64,000 nucleotides of DNA from Novosphingobium sp. ZN18A2 (GTDB lineage: Bacteria; Pseudomonadota; Alphaproteobacteria; Sphingomonadales; Sphingomonadaceae). The notes beneath the pieces are model-generated. The model was not told the DNA's origin. It ran no database searches and saw only the letters and a list, made by a program, of their open reading frames with translations. A program made the translations under genes and the position numbers. Shown in pieces: positions 33,921 through 42,649 of this stretch; the stretch's first letter is position 1; each line of letters starts with the position of its first letter. The stretch covers positions 868,001-932,000 of the forward strand of contig NZ_CP136651.1 in the NCBI RefSeq assembly GCF_036784765.1, written 5' to 3'.

Positions 33921-34354
33921 GCGGCCCGGTCGTCGTTCGGCTTTAGCAGGAAGTTCATCCAGGCTGACGCCACCGGCTTGTCGCGCGCGTCCTGCCAGGC
34001 TTCGACACGAAGATTGGCCACGCGCCGTCCGGACCGGATGATCCGCCCCATCGCGAACGTGCGTTGCTCTGTCCCGCCGCGCAAATATTCGATCGAGATG
34101 TTGACCGGCTTGAAACGCACCTGCACGCCCTTTTCGTCAAGCGCGGCATGCAGCGCGGCATGGGCCGCCATTTCCAGCAGTCCGCCCAGCGCGCCGCCGT
34201 GGAGATATCCGGGGCGGCCTTCGATCTTGTGGCTGAAATCGTAGGCGAGCACCGGCACGCCATCGTCGAACCGGTCCACCTCCATGCCCATGGTGCGGGC
34301 ATAGGGCGGCAGCACCGAAGCGATGCGCTGGATTTCGTCGTCCATGTCGCTCAA
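33917..34354 (-). CDS. PaaI-type hotdog thioesterase
   Basis: A 145-aa single hotdog-fold protein of the PaaI/4HBT superfamily, predicted to hydrolyse acyl-CoA thioesters. The GYLHGGALGGLLEMAAHAAL motif carries the usual HGG and the helix with the catalytic acidic residue. The substrate is unknown. It overlaps the upstream thioesterase gene by four bases (ATGA), so the two are a translationally coupled pair that may form a heteromer. Confidence 0.88.
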   Translation of the reverse strand: MSDMDDEIQRIASVLPPYARTMGMEVDRFDDGVPVLAYDFSHKIEGRPGYLHGGALGGLLEMAAHAALHAALDEKGVQVRFKPVNISIEYLRGGTEQRTFAMGRIIRSGRRVANLRVEAWQDARDKPVASAWMNFLLKPNDDRAA

Positions 34355-34830
34355 CCCTCGCCGATCAGGATGAAGATGCCCGCGGCATGGGCAATCGGAT
34401 CGTCAAGATCGCCTTCATGGGCAATACCGCGCACAAAGGCCATCGACCGCTTGATCTGATAGCATTCGCCGCGACCGTAGATCTTCTTGCCCGGCGTTGC
34501 GGCGCGCAGATAGTCGATACGCAGATCCAGCGTGACCTGAGGCTGGAACTTTCCGCGCTTCACCCAAACCCCGATCGACGTCGCGTTGTCGAGTAGCGAG
34601 ATGACCGGGCCGGATGCCAACACGCCCGTTTCCGCCATGCCGACCAGGTCTTCGCGCCAGGGCAGGGCAAGTTCCACCCAGTTATCGCCGTGATCGGAAT
34701 ATTCCATCCCGATATAACCGCTGTGGCCGCGCCCCGTCATCGACGAACCCAGGGTTTTCGGATCGAAGTCCCTCGCCAGTTCGGTGAACAGGGCCCACGC
34801 GCTTTTGCTGTTTTCCGGATCGCTCCCCAT
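34351..34830 (-). CDS. PaaI-type hotdog thioesterase (second of pair)
   Basis: A 159-aa hotdog-fold protein with VLASGPVISLLDNATSIGVW in place of the classical HGG helix start, so the active-site region differs from that of its partner. The later strand block VTLDLRIDYLRAATPGKKIYG is typical of the family. It starts with ATG and overlaps the next thioesterase gene. It is divergent from the small-peptide operon at 34949, with 118 bp between them. Confidence 0.87.
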   Translation of the reverse strand: MGSDPENSKSAWALFTELARDFDPKTLGSSMTGRGHSGYIGMEYSDHGDNWVELALPWREDLVGMAETGVLASGPVISLLDNATSIGVWVKRGKFQPQVTLDLRIDYLRAATPGKKIYGRGECYQIKRSMAFVRGIAHEGDLDDPIAHAAGIFILIGEG

Positions 34831-34941
34831 TCCCGGTTCCTGCCTGCCCGCGGATGCTGTTGCAATCTTTTAATTCGCCTGTTTCGCGTGGTTGCGCTCC
34901 TTTCGGATGCCCGGTGCAAGGCCGGTTGCCGAATGGAGAAT

Positions 34942-35109
34942 AACCGAAATGAACCTTCCTGACCTCGCGATCGAAACGCTTCCGGACCTGCCGCTGGAAA
35001 GCGGCGTGTTTGGTTCCACCAGCCGCCCCGACGCAGGGCTTTCGATGGCGGATGACCTTGTGATCGTCATCATGGTCTACACCTACAACCGTAATGAACC
35101 TTCCTGACC
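34942..35109 (+). repeat. 23-bp direct repeat covering the two peptide-gene starts
   Basis: The copies are 34942-34964 and 35087-35109 and match at 22 of 23 positions. Each has AACCG, one variable base, then AATGAACCTTCCTGACC. Each contains the ATG and the codons for MNLPD of one of the tiny ORFs. The second copy also encodes the last residues of the first ORF, in another frame. Confidence 0.9.
34949..35107 (+). CDS. Small peptide 1, putative precursor peptide (52 aa)
   Basis: A 52-aa ORF starting at ATG 34949 with GGAGAA about 9 nt upstream. The N-terminal half is acidic and repeats LPDL (MNLPDLAIETLPDLPLE). The middle is Gly/Ser-rich. The C-terminus is very hydrophobic and then aromatic/polar (LVIVIMVYTYNRNEPS). 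A leader-plus-core layout of this kind is typical of ribosomally made, modified peptides, but no known class signature is visible. An in-frame upstream ATG (34892) would add 19 unusual residues. It overlaps the next tiny ORF by 14 bp. Whether it is translated is inferred. Confidence 0.6.
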   Translation: MNLPDLAIETLPDLPLESGVFGSTSRPDAGLSMADDLVIVIMVYTYNRNEPS

Positions 35110-35168
35110 GGTTGATCATCGTCATGGTCGATATCCACACCCGCTTCCGGGCGGCCCATGCGGATTGA
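35094..35168 (+). CDS. Small peptide 2, putative shortened precursor (24 aa)
   Basis: A 24-aa ORF with the same first five codons as peptide 1 (MNLPD). It is then joined directly to a segment resembling the peptide 1 core: LIIVMVDIHTR aligns with VIVIMVYTYNR (identical I, M, V and R). It has no leader region. Its stop overlaps the start of the HEAT-repeat gene (ATG at 35158), which suggests translational coupling. It may be a real second peptide, a leaderless variant, or only a coupling ORF. Confidence 0.45.
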   Translation: MNLPDRLIIVMVDIHTRFRAAHAD

Positions 35169-36144
35169 CCCCGCGATGGCGGCGCTGCGCGACGATCCTT
35201 CGCCGGTCGTCGCGCAGTCCCGCGCCGCCGGAGAAGCGCTGGATGCCTGGCGCGCGGGTGCCGCGACGCGCGCCGTGCTCGATGCGCTGGACGCCTATGG
35301 CGCCGGCAGGCCGCTGGCCGGGTGCACGGCACTGAACGCGGCAATGGAACCGGAGTCGGCGCGTCATTTCGTCTCGGGCGTCATGGCGGCGCTGGTTGGC
35401 GCAATGCGGTCCGGCCCGCTCGGCCAGCCGCGGCTGGTTTCCTCCAGCGTGGGCGCGATTCACCGGCTGACGCTTGCCGCCAGCGGCCGCGCCGTGCTTT
35501 CGCTGGCGCTGGTTGATGGCGATGCACTGGCGCAAGGGCTCAGCCGGATTTCCCCGCGCGTCGTTTTCCAGCCGGGGGAAACCTGCCTGACCATCTTGTC
35601 GGGGCGAGGGCGGGGACGGATCGCGCGGCTTGGCGCGGGCGACCTGCACCTGCGCCGTGTTGCCTTTCTGCCGGTCGCGCTCAATTCCGGCAAACGGCTT
35701 TTGCTCGATGCCGGGTGCGAAGCGCTCGACCTGCTTGGTGTCGACGGGTCGTTGGTGAGCCTGCGCCTGCATCGCCGCGCGGAGGAGATACAGCCGATCC
35801 GCGAATACGATCTGGAAACGGGCAGCCTGGTCCACCAGTCCGCCGGCGAACCGCGTGAGAGCCGCCTTGCGCTTGCGGCGGCATTGCTGGGTCGCATGAA
35901 GCGGCGCGATGCACTTCCCGCGCTGGGCGCACTGGTGCGCGGCACGGGAAGCGCGGAACTGCGCTGGCAGGCCCTGCGCGAAGCATTGGCGCTCGATACC
36001 GCGCAAGGCTTCGCCCTGTTGCGGGAAATCGCCGTGCGGTGTGACGATCCGCTGGCATCGGCTGCGGTCCGGCTATCGCAGGATCTGTGTGCCCGGCATC
36101 CGCAACTCGCCGCCCTTGCAGGAGACGCGCTTTGCCCCGCGTAA
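35158..36144 (+). CDS. HEAT-repeat protein of the small-peptide operon
   Basis: A 328-aa protein of unknown function. Residues about 20-90 are helical. Residues about 95-225 look beta-rich and could be a cupin-like barrel (ISPRVVFQPGETCLTILSG, LHLRRVAFLPVALNSGKRLLLDAG). Residues about 236-315 are HEAT-like helical repeats (ALPALGALVRGTGSAELRWQALREALALD). The ATG at 35158 lies inside peptide 2, and the end overlaps the next gene by 13 bp, so all four ORFs are tightly linked. I do not recognise a characterised family. A partner or scaffold role for the following protein is an inference. Confidence 0.7.
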   Translation: MRIDPAMAALRDDPSPVVAQSRAAGEALDAWRAGAATRAVLDALDAYGAGRPLAGCTALNAAMEPESARHFVSGVMAALVGAMRSGPLGQPRLVSSSVGAIHRLTLAASGRAVLSLALVDGDALAQGLSRISPRVVFQPGETCLTILSGRGRGRIARLGAGDLHLRRVAFLPVALNSGKRLLLDAGCEALDLLGVDGSLVSLRLHRRAEEIQPIREYDLETGSLVHQSAGEPRESRLALAAALLGRMKRRDALPALGALVRGTGSAELRWQALREALALDTAQGFALLREIAVRCDDPLASAAVRLSQDLCARHPQLAALAGDALCPA

Positions 36145-37034
36145 TCGACTGCGCCGACCAAGGTGCAATTTCGCTGGCCGAATGCACGGACCGGCTGGCC
36201 CGGCGCGGCTTCGACCCGGCCGATGAAGAAAGCCTGCACGAAGCCGCGCGAGACTTGCGTCGGCTGGGCAACGATCGCTCTTTCCTGGGCGATCTTTTGC
36301 TGGATGAGCTTGAGCGTGGATTTTCGGCGGCGGCCGAACATGGCGAAAGCTATGGGCCGCAGGTGGTCATGCTGGCAAATCCGTGTGGCGATTGCTTCCT
36401 GCGTGCCAACATCTGGCCCGCCGCCAGCGAAACGATCCTGCGCGCCAGCGGCGGCGATGCCTTTGCATTCGGATTGCCGCACGATCACAACTTCGATTTC
36501 CTGACGCTCGGCTATTTCGGCCCCGGCTATCGCAGCGACTATTATACCTACGACTATCAGGCTGTTGCGGGCTGGAGCGGCGAACCCGCGCACTTGCACT
36601 TTGTTGAACGCGGCGGTCTGAAAGAGGGCGAGATCATGCTTTATCGCGCGCATCTCGACGTCCACAGCCAGATCCCGCCAGAGGCGCTTTCGGTTTCGAT
36701 CAATGTCATGCACATGGACGCCGCGCAGGGTTGGTTCGATCAGTACGCCTTCGATACGCGGAACGACACGGTACTGCGGATCCTCAGCCAGGGCGCCAAC
36801 GACGTGGTGCTGCGCATGGCCGTGGCGATGGGAAGTGACGATGCGCGCGCACTGGCAGAGGATTTCGGCCTTCGCCATCCCAGCGACCGGATGCGCCTTG
36901 CCGCATGGGACGCGCTGGCGCTGGCCGACCCTGCCCCCGCATCGCGCGTGGCCATCTGGGAGCGGGCAGAGGCGCGCGGAAGCCCGATGGTCTCGCGCGA
37001 GGCGCAGCGCCGACTTGCCCTCATTCCGGCGTAG
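36132..37034 (+). CDS. Cupin-like putative metalloenzyme with HEAT-like tail
   Basis: A 300-aa protein. The core at residues 80-200 holds NPCGDCFLRANIWP, GLPHDHNFDFLTLGYFGPGY (H117, H119), HLHF (H154, H156), a further His pair at 174/178 and H194. Together these suggest a metal-binding cupin or 2-oxoglutarate-oxygenase-like barrel. Residues about 212-300 are helical, HEAT-like. Start TTG 36132 has AGGAG about seven bases upstream. Homologues may carry the label transposase in databases, but nothing here resembles one. Modification of the small peptide is a hypothesis. Confidence 0.7.
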   Translation: MPRVIDCADQGAISLAECTDRLARRGFDPADEESLHEAARDLRRLGNDRSFLGDLLLDELERGFSAAAEHGESYGPQVVMLANPCGDCFLRANIWPAASETILRASGGDAFAFGLPHDHNFDFLTLGYFGPGYRSDYYTYDYQAVAGWSGEPAHLHFVERGGLKEGEIMLYRAHLDVHSQIPPEALSVSINVMHMDAAQGWFDQYAFDTRNDTVLRILSQGANDVVLRMAVAMGSDDARALAEDFGLRHPSDRMRLAAWDALALADPAPASRVAIWERAEARGSPMVSREAQRRLALIPA

Positions 37035-37057
37035 TGATTCCGCCTTAGGTCCTGACC

Positions 37058-37537
37058 CTAGAATGCGGAGCCGGCCAGCGCGTCTATCGCGCCTTGCAAA
37101 ATCAGCGCGGCGGCGTGCGAATCGATCCGGTCAGAACGTTTCGCGCGGCTGAAATCCTGTTCTATCATCGCCCGTTCGGCAGCCTGCGTGGTCCAGCGTT
37201 CGTCCCACAACAGGATCGGCAGGCCGAATTCGGCAAGGTTGCGCGCCATCGCGCGGGATGCCTGGCTGCGCGGGCTTTCGCTGCCGTCCATGTTGAGCGG
37301 CAGGCCGATCACCATGCCTTTCACACCGCGCTCTTTCACAAGCGCCGCCAGTTGCGCCTTGTCGGCGGCGAATTTCCTGCGGGCGATCGTCTTGCCCGCG
37401 CCGGCAAAGCGCCAGCCCGCGTCGCACAGGGCGGTTCCGATCGTCTTCGTGCCGGCGTCGAGGCCGAGCAGGACCCCGCCATCGGGCAAAGCCGCCCGGA
37501 AATCGGGCACGAAGGACGTGATCAGTGCGTCTGCCAC
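37058..37537 (-). CDS. ruvX: RuvX/YqgF family pre-16S rRNA nuclease (putative Holliday junction resolvase)
   Basis: A 159-aa RNase H-like nuclease needed for 16S rRNA 5' processing in E. coli. [15 protein letters not shown] (catalytic Asp), [17 protein letters not shown] and [15 protein letters not shown] are family blocks. Start GTG at 37537 lies inside the end of the DUF3089 gene (16-bp overlap). It is the last gene of the pyrE-to-ruvX minus-strand operon and converges with the cupin-like gene. Confidence 0.94.
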   Translation of the reverse strand: MADALITSFVPDFRAALPDGGVLLGLDAGTKTIGTALCDAGWRFAGAGKTIARRKFAADKAQLAALVKERGVKGMVIGLPLNMDGSESPRSQASRAMARNLAEFGLPILLWDERWTTQAAERAMIEQDFSRAKRSDRIDSHAAALILQGAIDALAGSAF

Positions 37538-38640
37538 CAGGCCGCCTCGCGCCGTGCCGCGTCTTCGCGCAGGTTCACCCAGAACAACGGGATATCGTAA
37601 AGGTGATAGTTGTTGCCCGGCAGCACGAAACTGCCCAGATCGGGCGGGTCGCCGATCAGCAACATGCCGTCGGGCGCGCAGCGCGCCGGAACCTTGCCCG
37701 GTTCAATGGTGCCGTCGGTCAATTCGGAATTGGGAACCAGCGTGCCGTGGTTCGCGGCGGCATCGGCGCTCCCGCCCACGCTGCCGGTCAGCGGGTTGGT
37801 GCACAGGATCGGGGTGCCCGCGCGCGGCTTTCCGTCCAGACCGGGCCAGCGGCCATAGGCTTCGATCACCATCGACGGGTCCGCAGGCTCCGCAAAGCTT
37901 TCCCAGCTCATCACGCAACCGGCCTGGGTCGGCGTGGCGCAGGCGGGCAGGCCCATGAACGGCAGGTCGTGCACGGTCGATACCGGCCAGCCGATCACGT
38001 AGGCGGCGATCACCCGCTTCGCCAGCGGCGTGCCGGCCACCCGGTCTTTCAGCAGGTGCATCAGTTGCAGCGCGCCCTGGCTGTGCCCGGCAAGGATGAT
38101 CGGCGTATCCTTCGGCGTGCTGGAGAGGAAATAGTCGAAGGCCTTGTCGATATCGCCATAGGCGAGGGCAACGGCCTCCTGCGCGGCGGGGCCGTCGGTC
38201 AGGAACGTGCCGATGGTCGCCTGGCGATAGCGCGGCGCCCACAGGTCCACCGAACGATTGAACGGGCTGGCCATCGCCTTTACCAGCAGATCGGCGCGCT
38301 GGCGGGAATCGTGGTCGTCCAGCGGGCCGTTCCAGTGTTCGCGGGCAAGATAGCTGGTCGGGTGGATGAAGAACACCGCCGCGCGCGATTGCGGCGCGGC
38401 ACCCTGCTTCCAGCCCGATGGAATCCACTGCGCGGGATCGGTCGGCCCCTTGCCGGGGCGGGCGATCCACATTGCGGGATCGTCATAGACCTTTTCCGCC
38501 AGCGGCTTCTGCTGTTCGAAGGCGACGCGCGGCACGAAGGCGAACTTGGTCAGCTCGGTCGACCAGATGCGCATGGCAATCAGCGCTGCGATCACCAGGA
38601 CGATCAGGAATGCGAAGAAATAAAGGAACTTGCGGGCCAT
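37522..38640 (-). CDS. DUF3089 family alpha/beta hydrolase, membrane-anchored
   Basis: A 372-aa protein with an N-terminal transmembrane helix ([19 protein letters not shown]). A lipase-like domain follows, with FFIHPTSYL, the nucleophile elbow GHSQGALQL and WGPxYRQ-type block [14 protein letters not shown]3089 proteins are predicted serine hydrolases of unknown substrate. It lies 30 bp after the AI-2E transporter gene on the same strand. Confidence 0.87.
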   Translation of the reverse strand: MARKFLYFFAFLIVLVIAALIAMRIWSTELTKFAFVPRVAFEQQKPLAEKVYDDPAMWIARPGKGPTDPAQWIPSGWKQGAAPQSRAAVFFIHPTSYLAREHWNGPLDDHDSRQRADLLVKAMASPFNRSVDLWAPRYRQATIGTFLTDGPAAQEAVALAYGDIDKAFDYFLSSTPKDTPIILAGHSQGALQLMHLLKDRVAGTPLAKRVIAAYVIGWPVSTVHDLPFMGLPACATPTQAGCVMSWESFAEPADPSMVIEAYGRWPGLDGKPRAGTPILCTNPLTGSVGGSADAAANHGTLVPNSELTDGTIEPGKVPARCAPDGMLLIGDPPDLGSFVLPGNNYHLYDIPLFWVNLREDAARREAAWWQTH

Positions 38641-38670
38641 GTTCTGGCGGTGCTCCGGTGTTCGGACGGG

Positions 38671-39798
38671 TCAGGATCGGTCGGGCATTGCCGGGGCGGA
38701 TGCCGGCCCGGAAGAGGCTGGTTCTCCGTCCAGAGCGTTGCGGCGATTGGATTGGCGTTCAAGCGCGATCTTGAGCATCGCGACGAAAGGATCGGCAAGC
38801 GCAAGGCCCAGGATGCCGAACATCACCCCGAAGATCAGCTGCGCGCCCAGCACCAGCGCGGGGGCAAGGTCCACGGTCTTGCGCGCGACCATCGGCACGA
38901 TGATGTTGCCGTCCACGGTCTGCACCACGACATAGACGATGATGCAGTAGATCCCCATGTCGACGCCGCCGGAAAAGCCGACAAGCACCATCAGTGTGCC
39001 CGAAATCGGCGCGCCGATGTTCGGCAGGAACGCCAGCAGCCCGGTCAGCAGGCCCAGCAGCGCGGCCATCGGCACACCGTAGATCGCCAGCAATACGCCG
39101 GTTGCCACGCCCTCTATCGCCATGCCCAGCAGGCGCCCGGCAAGCAGCATCCGCAACGATCGGCCCATGTGCCGCGCGGTTTCCTCGAAATAGCTGCGCT
39201 CTGCCGCGGGCAGCATCCACGAAATTCCGCGGCGGTAAAGCGCGGGCTCCAGCGAGATGTAGATCCCCAGGATCATGATCAGGAACAGCGTGGTCAGCCC
39301 GCCGAAAACGCCGCCGATCCAGCGCGTTACCGACCCCACGCCGTCCAGGACGGAACTCATCAGGCTGCGCAGGTCGAACTGCGCCACGTCTATGCCGTGG
39401 CTGCGCGCCCAGTCGAGCAGGTGGGTCACTTGCGCCTGGATCACGTCGGGCATCTGGGCCGCCTGGTTGGCGATCTGGTTGCCGCCGAAGATCACCAGCC
39501 AGACAAGGAACCCCGCGGTCGCGACAAGGACCATGACGATGCGGATGGTGCGCGGCAGGGGCAGCACCCGCCCGATCAGCCGCGCGCCGCCATCGATCAT
39601 CGCGGCGAAGACGATTCCGCCGAAGATCACCAGAAGCGGCTGGGCAAGCAGGACCACAAGCGCGGCCAGCGCGGCCATGCCGATCCAGACCGCGGCTTTC
39701 TTCGCTTCGGTGCGGATCAGGACGTCGCGAAAGTCGGTCGGGCCGGGCTCGTGCGATTCGCCGCTGATCCTTGCCCCGCTTTCTCCCCTGTCCTTCAT
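38671..39798 (-). CDS. AI-2E family transporter (PerM-like)
   Basis: A 375-aa polytopic membrane protein with about eight transmembrane helices. FLPNIGAPISGTLMVLVGF and VVQTVDGNIIVPMVARKTVDLAP are diagnostic for the AI-2E/PerM family. Substrates range from autoinducer-2 to ions and are unknown here. ATG at 39798 overlaps the lepB stop (ATGA), so it is translated as part of the lepB operon. Upstream in-frame residues inside lepB were not counted. Confidence 0.9.
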   Translation of the reverse strand: MKDRGESGARISGESHEPGPTDFRDVLIRTEAKKAAVWIGMAALAALVVLLAQPLLVIFGGIVFAAMIDGGARLIGRVLPLPRTIRIVMVLVATAGFLVWLVIFGGNQIANQAAQMPDVIQAQVTHLLDWARSHGIDVAQFDLRSLMSSVLDGVGSVTRWIGGVFGGLTTLFLIMILGIYISLEPALYRRGISWMLPAAERSYFEETARHMGRSLRMLLAGRLLGMAIEGVATGVLLAIYGVPMAALLGLLTGLLAFLPNIGAPISGTLMVLVGFSGGVDMGIYCIIVYVVVQTVDGNIIVPMVARKTVDLAPALVLGAQLIFGVMFGILGLALADPFVAMLKIALERQSNRRNALDGEPASSGPASAPAMPDRS

Positions 39799-40697
39799 CG
39801 TTCGATCTTGCGCCTGTCGATCGGCGTGCGCAAGCTGGTGAGCGCGCGTTGGCGACGCAGGGACTTCCACCACGATAGCGGGTTCCAGCTTTCGCTGCCG
39901 TCGAGCGAGAAGGTGATGAATTCGGCCCGGCCGCCCACATCGGACAGCGGCACCGGCCCGCCAAGCCCCTTTTCTGAGATCGGCGCGCGGCTGTCCGCCG
40001 AAACGTCGCGGTTGTCCCCCATCAGGAACACGTGGCCCGGCGGGACGAGCGTTTCGGGATAATTGTCGAGCGGCTGGCCCTGTCGCAGGTCCACGATGCG
40101 ATAGGTCGCGCCGTTGGGCATCGTTTCGCGCAGGATCGGAAGCTCGCAGAATTCCCTGCCCGATGCGTCGCGATAGCGCGCGCCGGGATAATCGGACGGG
40201 TAGCAGGGCTGGTTCGGGTCGACCGGCAGTTCCAGCGGCGGTTCCACTTCCTGCGGAACGGGCTTGCCGTTGAGGATGATCTGCCCGTTCTTCACCGCGA
40301 TCCGGTCACCCGGCAGGGCCACGACGCGCTTGATATAGTCCTCGTCGTCGTTGGGCGGGACGACGATCACGATGTCGCCATATTGCGGATTATGCGGAAA
40401 TATCCGCCACTTGCCACGCGGCAGGACGTGGAACGAAGCGGATGCCCAGTCCCAGCCATAGGGATATTTCGCCACGATCAGCCGGTCGCCCACCAGCAGG
40501 TTGGGCACCATCGACGTGGAGGGGATGTAGAACGGTTTCGCAACAAGGCTGTGGAAGGCGAGAACCAGCAGCAGCATCGCGCCAAGCCCGCGCAGTTCGG
40601 CCCACCAGTCGACGCCGGTTTCGGGTTCTGCGGGCGTTCCGGATTCCGCTGGGGCGTGGGAAGACGCTGGGTCGTCCGGCGACTGCTCTTCGTTCAC
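39795..40697 (-). CDS. lepB: Signal peptidase I
   Basis: Membrane serine protease that removes signal peptides of secreted proteins, about 300 aa. After an acidic, Pro-rich N-terminus and one transmembrane segment ([19 protein letters not shown]), box B contains the catalytic Ser ([16 protein letters not shown]). Box D has the Lys ([14 protein letters not shown]) and box E is [17 protein letters not shown]. The start is GTG overlapping the acpS stop (GTGA). Confidence 0.96.
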   Translation of the reverse strand: MNEEQSPDDPASSHAPAESGTPAEPETGVDWWAELRGLGAMLLLVLAFHSLVAKPFYIPSTSMVPNLLVGDRLIVAKYPYGWDWASASFHVLPRGKWRIFPHNPQYGDIVIVVPPNDDEDYIKRVVALPGDRIAVKNGQIILNGKPVPQEVEPPLELPVDPNQPCYPSDYPGARYRDASGREFCELPILRETMPNGATYRIVDLRQGQPLDNYPETLVPPGHVFLMGDNRDVSADSRAPISEKGLGGPVPLSDVGGRAEFITFSLDGSESWNPLSWWKSLRRQRALTSLRTPIDRRKIER

Positions 40698-41095
40698 AGC
40701 GCACGCGCCTCTATCACCACGAAGGCCTGGGCCCATGGATGATCGTCTGTCAGCGTCAGGTGCACGATCGCTTCGTGTCCGTCGGGCGTAATCGCCGCCA
40801 GCCGCGCCGCCGCACCGCCAGTAAGTGCCAGTGTGGGCGCGCCGGAGCGGGCATTGACCACGCCGATATCCTTCATGAAAACACCCGCCTTGAAGCCGGT
40901 TCCCACGGCCTTCGAAAAGGCCTCCTTGGCGGCGAACCGCTTCGCGTATGTTCCCGCGCGGGTATAGGGGCGGCGCGCGGCCTTGGCCCGCTCCACCTCC
41001 GTAAACACGCGCAGTTCGAAGCGCTCGCCAAAGCGGTCGAGCGAACTGGCGATACGCTCGATATTGCAGAGGTCGGAACCGATGGCGATGATCAT
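40694..41095 (-). CDS. acpS: Holo-[acyl-carrier-protein] synthase
   Basis: Transfers 4'-phosphopantetheine from CoA to acyl carrier protein. It is 133 aa. [13 protein letters not shown] carries the metal-binding Asp, and [15 protein letters not shown] has the Glu and the conserved KEAxxKA motif. It overlaps both neighbours by four bases (pdxJ and lepB). The pdxJ-acpS-lepB order is common in alphaproteobacteria. Confidence 0.96.
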   Translation of the reverse strand: MIIAIGSDLCNIERIASSLDRFGERFELRVFTEVERAKAARRPYTRAGTYAKRFAAKEAFSKAVGTGFKAGVFMKDIGVVNARSGAPTLALTGGAAARLAAITPDGHEAIVHLTLTDDHPWAQAFVVIEARAL

Positions 41096-41841
41096 CGCGC
41101 CGAATCCATCAGCTCGCGCATCCGCCGGATGCTTGCTTCCAGCCCGGTGAAAATCGCCTCTCCGATCAGGTAGTGTCCGATGTTGAGCTCCGCGATCTGC
41201 GGGATGGCGGCAACCGGCACCACGTTTTCATACGTGAGCCCGTGGCCCGCGTGGGGTTCGATGCCGTTCTTTGCCGCCAGTGCTGCCATGTCCGCGATAC
41301 GCTTGAGTTCCGCCGCGCGTTCCTCGCCCGACAGATTCGCATATTCGCCGGTGTGGAATTCGACCACCGGAGCCTTGAGCTTCATCGCCGCTTCCACCTG
41401 CCGCGCGTCGGGCTCGATAAACAGGCTGACGCGGATGCCCGCATCGCCCAGCCGCGCGACCAGAGGAGCCAGCCGGTCGAACTGGCCCGCCGCGTCAAGC
41501 CCGCCCTCGGTGGTCCGCTCCTCGCGCTTTTCGGGCACGATGCAGGCGGCGTGGGGTTTGTGGCGCAGCGCGATGCCGACCATTTCTTCAGTCGCCGCCA
41601 TTTCCAGGTTCAGCGGCAGATTGGTCGCCGCCCGGATACGCGCGATATCGTCGTCGCGGATATGGCGTCGGTCTTCGCGCAAGTGCGCGGTAATGCCGTC
41701 GCCGCCCGCGCCCGCCACCATTTCCGCCGCGCGCACCGGATCGGGATGGTCTCCGCCGCGCGCGTTGCGGATCGTCGCGACGTGATCGATGTTCACGCCC
41801 AGCCGCAGCTTGCCCGGGCTCAGCACGCTCGCCATCGGCAT
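41092..41841 (-). CDS. pdxJ: Pyridoxine 5'-phosphate synthase
   Basis: Condenses 1-deoxyxylulose 5-phosphate and 3-amino-2-oxopropyl phosphate to pyridoxine 5'-phosphate in vitamin B6 synthesis. It is 249 aa, a TIM barrel. [37 protein letters not shown] and [11 protein letters not shown] are family signatures. The start may be ATG 41841 or 41835 (MPMASVL). It lies 34 bp after pyrE and overlaps acpS. Confidence 0.97.
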   Translation of the reverse strand: MPMASVLSPGKLRLGVNIDHVATIRNARGGDHPDPVRAAEMVAGAGGDGITAHLREDRRHIRDDDIARIRAATNLPLNLEMAATEEMVGIALRHKPHAACIVPEKREERTTEGGLDAAGQFDRLAPLVARLGDAGIRVSLFIEPDARQVEAAMKLKAPVVEFHTGEYANLSGEERAAELKRIADMAALAAKNGIEPHAGHGLTYENVVPVAAIPQIAELNIGHYLIGEAIFTGLEASIRRMRELMDSAR

Positions 41842-41875
41842 TATCCTTTCAGTTGAGCGGGAAGGGGCCGCGGGG

Positions 41876-42460
41876 TCAGGGCTTGGCGCGGCTGCCGGGC
41901 TTTACCGCGGGCGTCGCGGCAAGTTCGGGCGGCAGTTCGTCGTCGGCATAGGTCGGGAAGGATAGCGTGACGAGCGGGTAGAACGGAACGCCAAGATCGA
42001 CGCTGCCCGCCGAACGGTCGACCAGCGCCGCCTCTGCTATCACTTCGCCGCCCGCGTCCTCTATCGCCTTGATCGCCTCGCGGCTGGAAAGGCCGGTGGT
42101 GACCACGTCTTCCACCATCAAAACCTTTTCGCCGGGTTCGATCGAAAACCCGCGGCGCAGTTCGAACGTGCCTTCGGGCCGCTCTACAAACATCGCTTCC
42201 ACCCCGAGCGCGCGGCCCATTTCGTGGCCGATGATGACGCCGCCCATCGCCGGGGCGATCACCTTGCCGATCTGCTGGCGCAGTTCGCGCGGCATCTTCG
42301 CGGCAAGCGCCGCGGCAAGGCGCGACGCGCGCATCGGGTCCATCAGGACACGCGCGCATTGCAGGTAGTGCGCACTGTGCCGTCCCGACGAGAGCAGGAA
42401 GTGCCCTTCGAGCAACGCCTGGCTCGAACGGAACTCGGCGAGGACTTCTTCATCTTGCAT
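41876..42460 (-). CDS. pyrE: Orotate phosphoribosyltransferase
   Basis: Pyrimidine synthesis enzyme that joins orotate and PRPP, 194 aa. The PRPP-binding motif [18 protein letters not shown] is present, with [17 protein letters not shown] near the N-terminus. The C-terminus ([11 protein letters not shown]) is slightly extended. It is the first gene of the minus-strand operon and is divergent from coxB with about 190 bp between them. pyrC lies at the other end of this window. Confidence 0.96.
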   Translation of the reverse strand: MQDEEVLAEFRSSQALLEGHFLLSSGRHSAHYLQCARVLMDPMRASRLAAALAAKMPRELRQQIGKVIAPAMGGVIIGHEMGRALGVEAMFVERPEGTFELRRGFSIEPGEKVLMVEDVVTTGLSSREAIKAIEDAGGEVIAEAALVDRSAGSVDLGVPFYPLVTLSFPTYADDELPPELAATPAVKPGSRAKP

Positions 42461-42649
42461 GTCTTGAAACTTCTTCCATGATTTCGACGCCGCCCATTAG
42501 ACGGCGACGTTGCGCTAGGTCAAAAATCGCCGTAGGGGCGGTTGAGTGGACGGGCAAGATATGCGAATGTGCTAATAAGCCCGCCGGGTTTGAAACAGGG
42601 GCGCACGGGGAAGTCATGCGCCGAACAGGGACAGGTGGAAACTACGGCG

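Noticed and set aside
34949..37034. Lasso-peptide or lanthipeptide cluster
   Set aside because: Sphingomonads often have lasso peptides, but no B1/B2 protease, asparagine-synthetase-like cyclase, isopeptidase or lanthionine synthetase is present.
36132..37034. Transposase
   Set aside because: No DDE, HUH or serine/tyrosine recombinase motif, no inverted repeats at the ends, and the gene overlaps its neighbours like an operon member.
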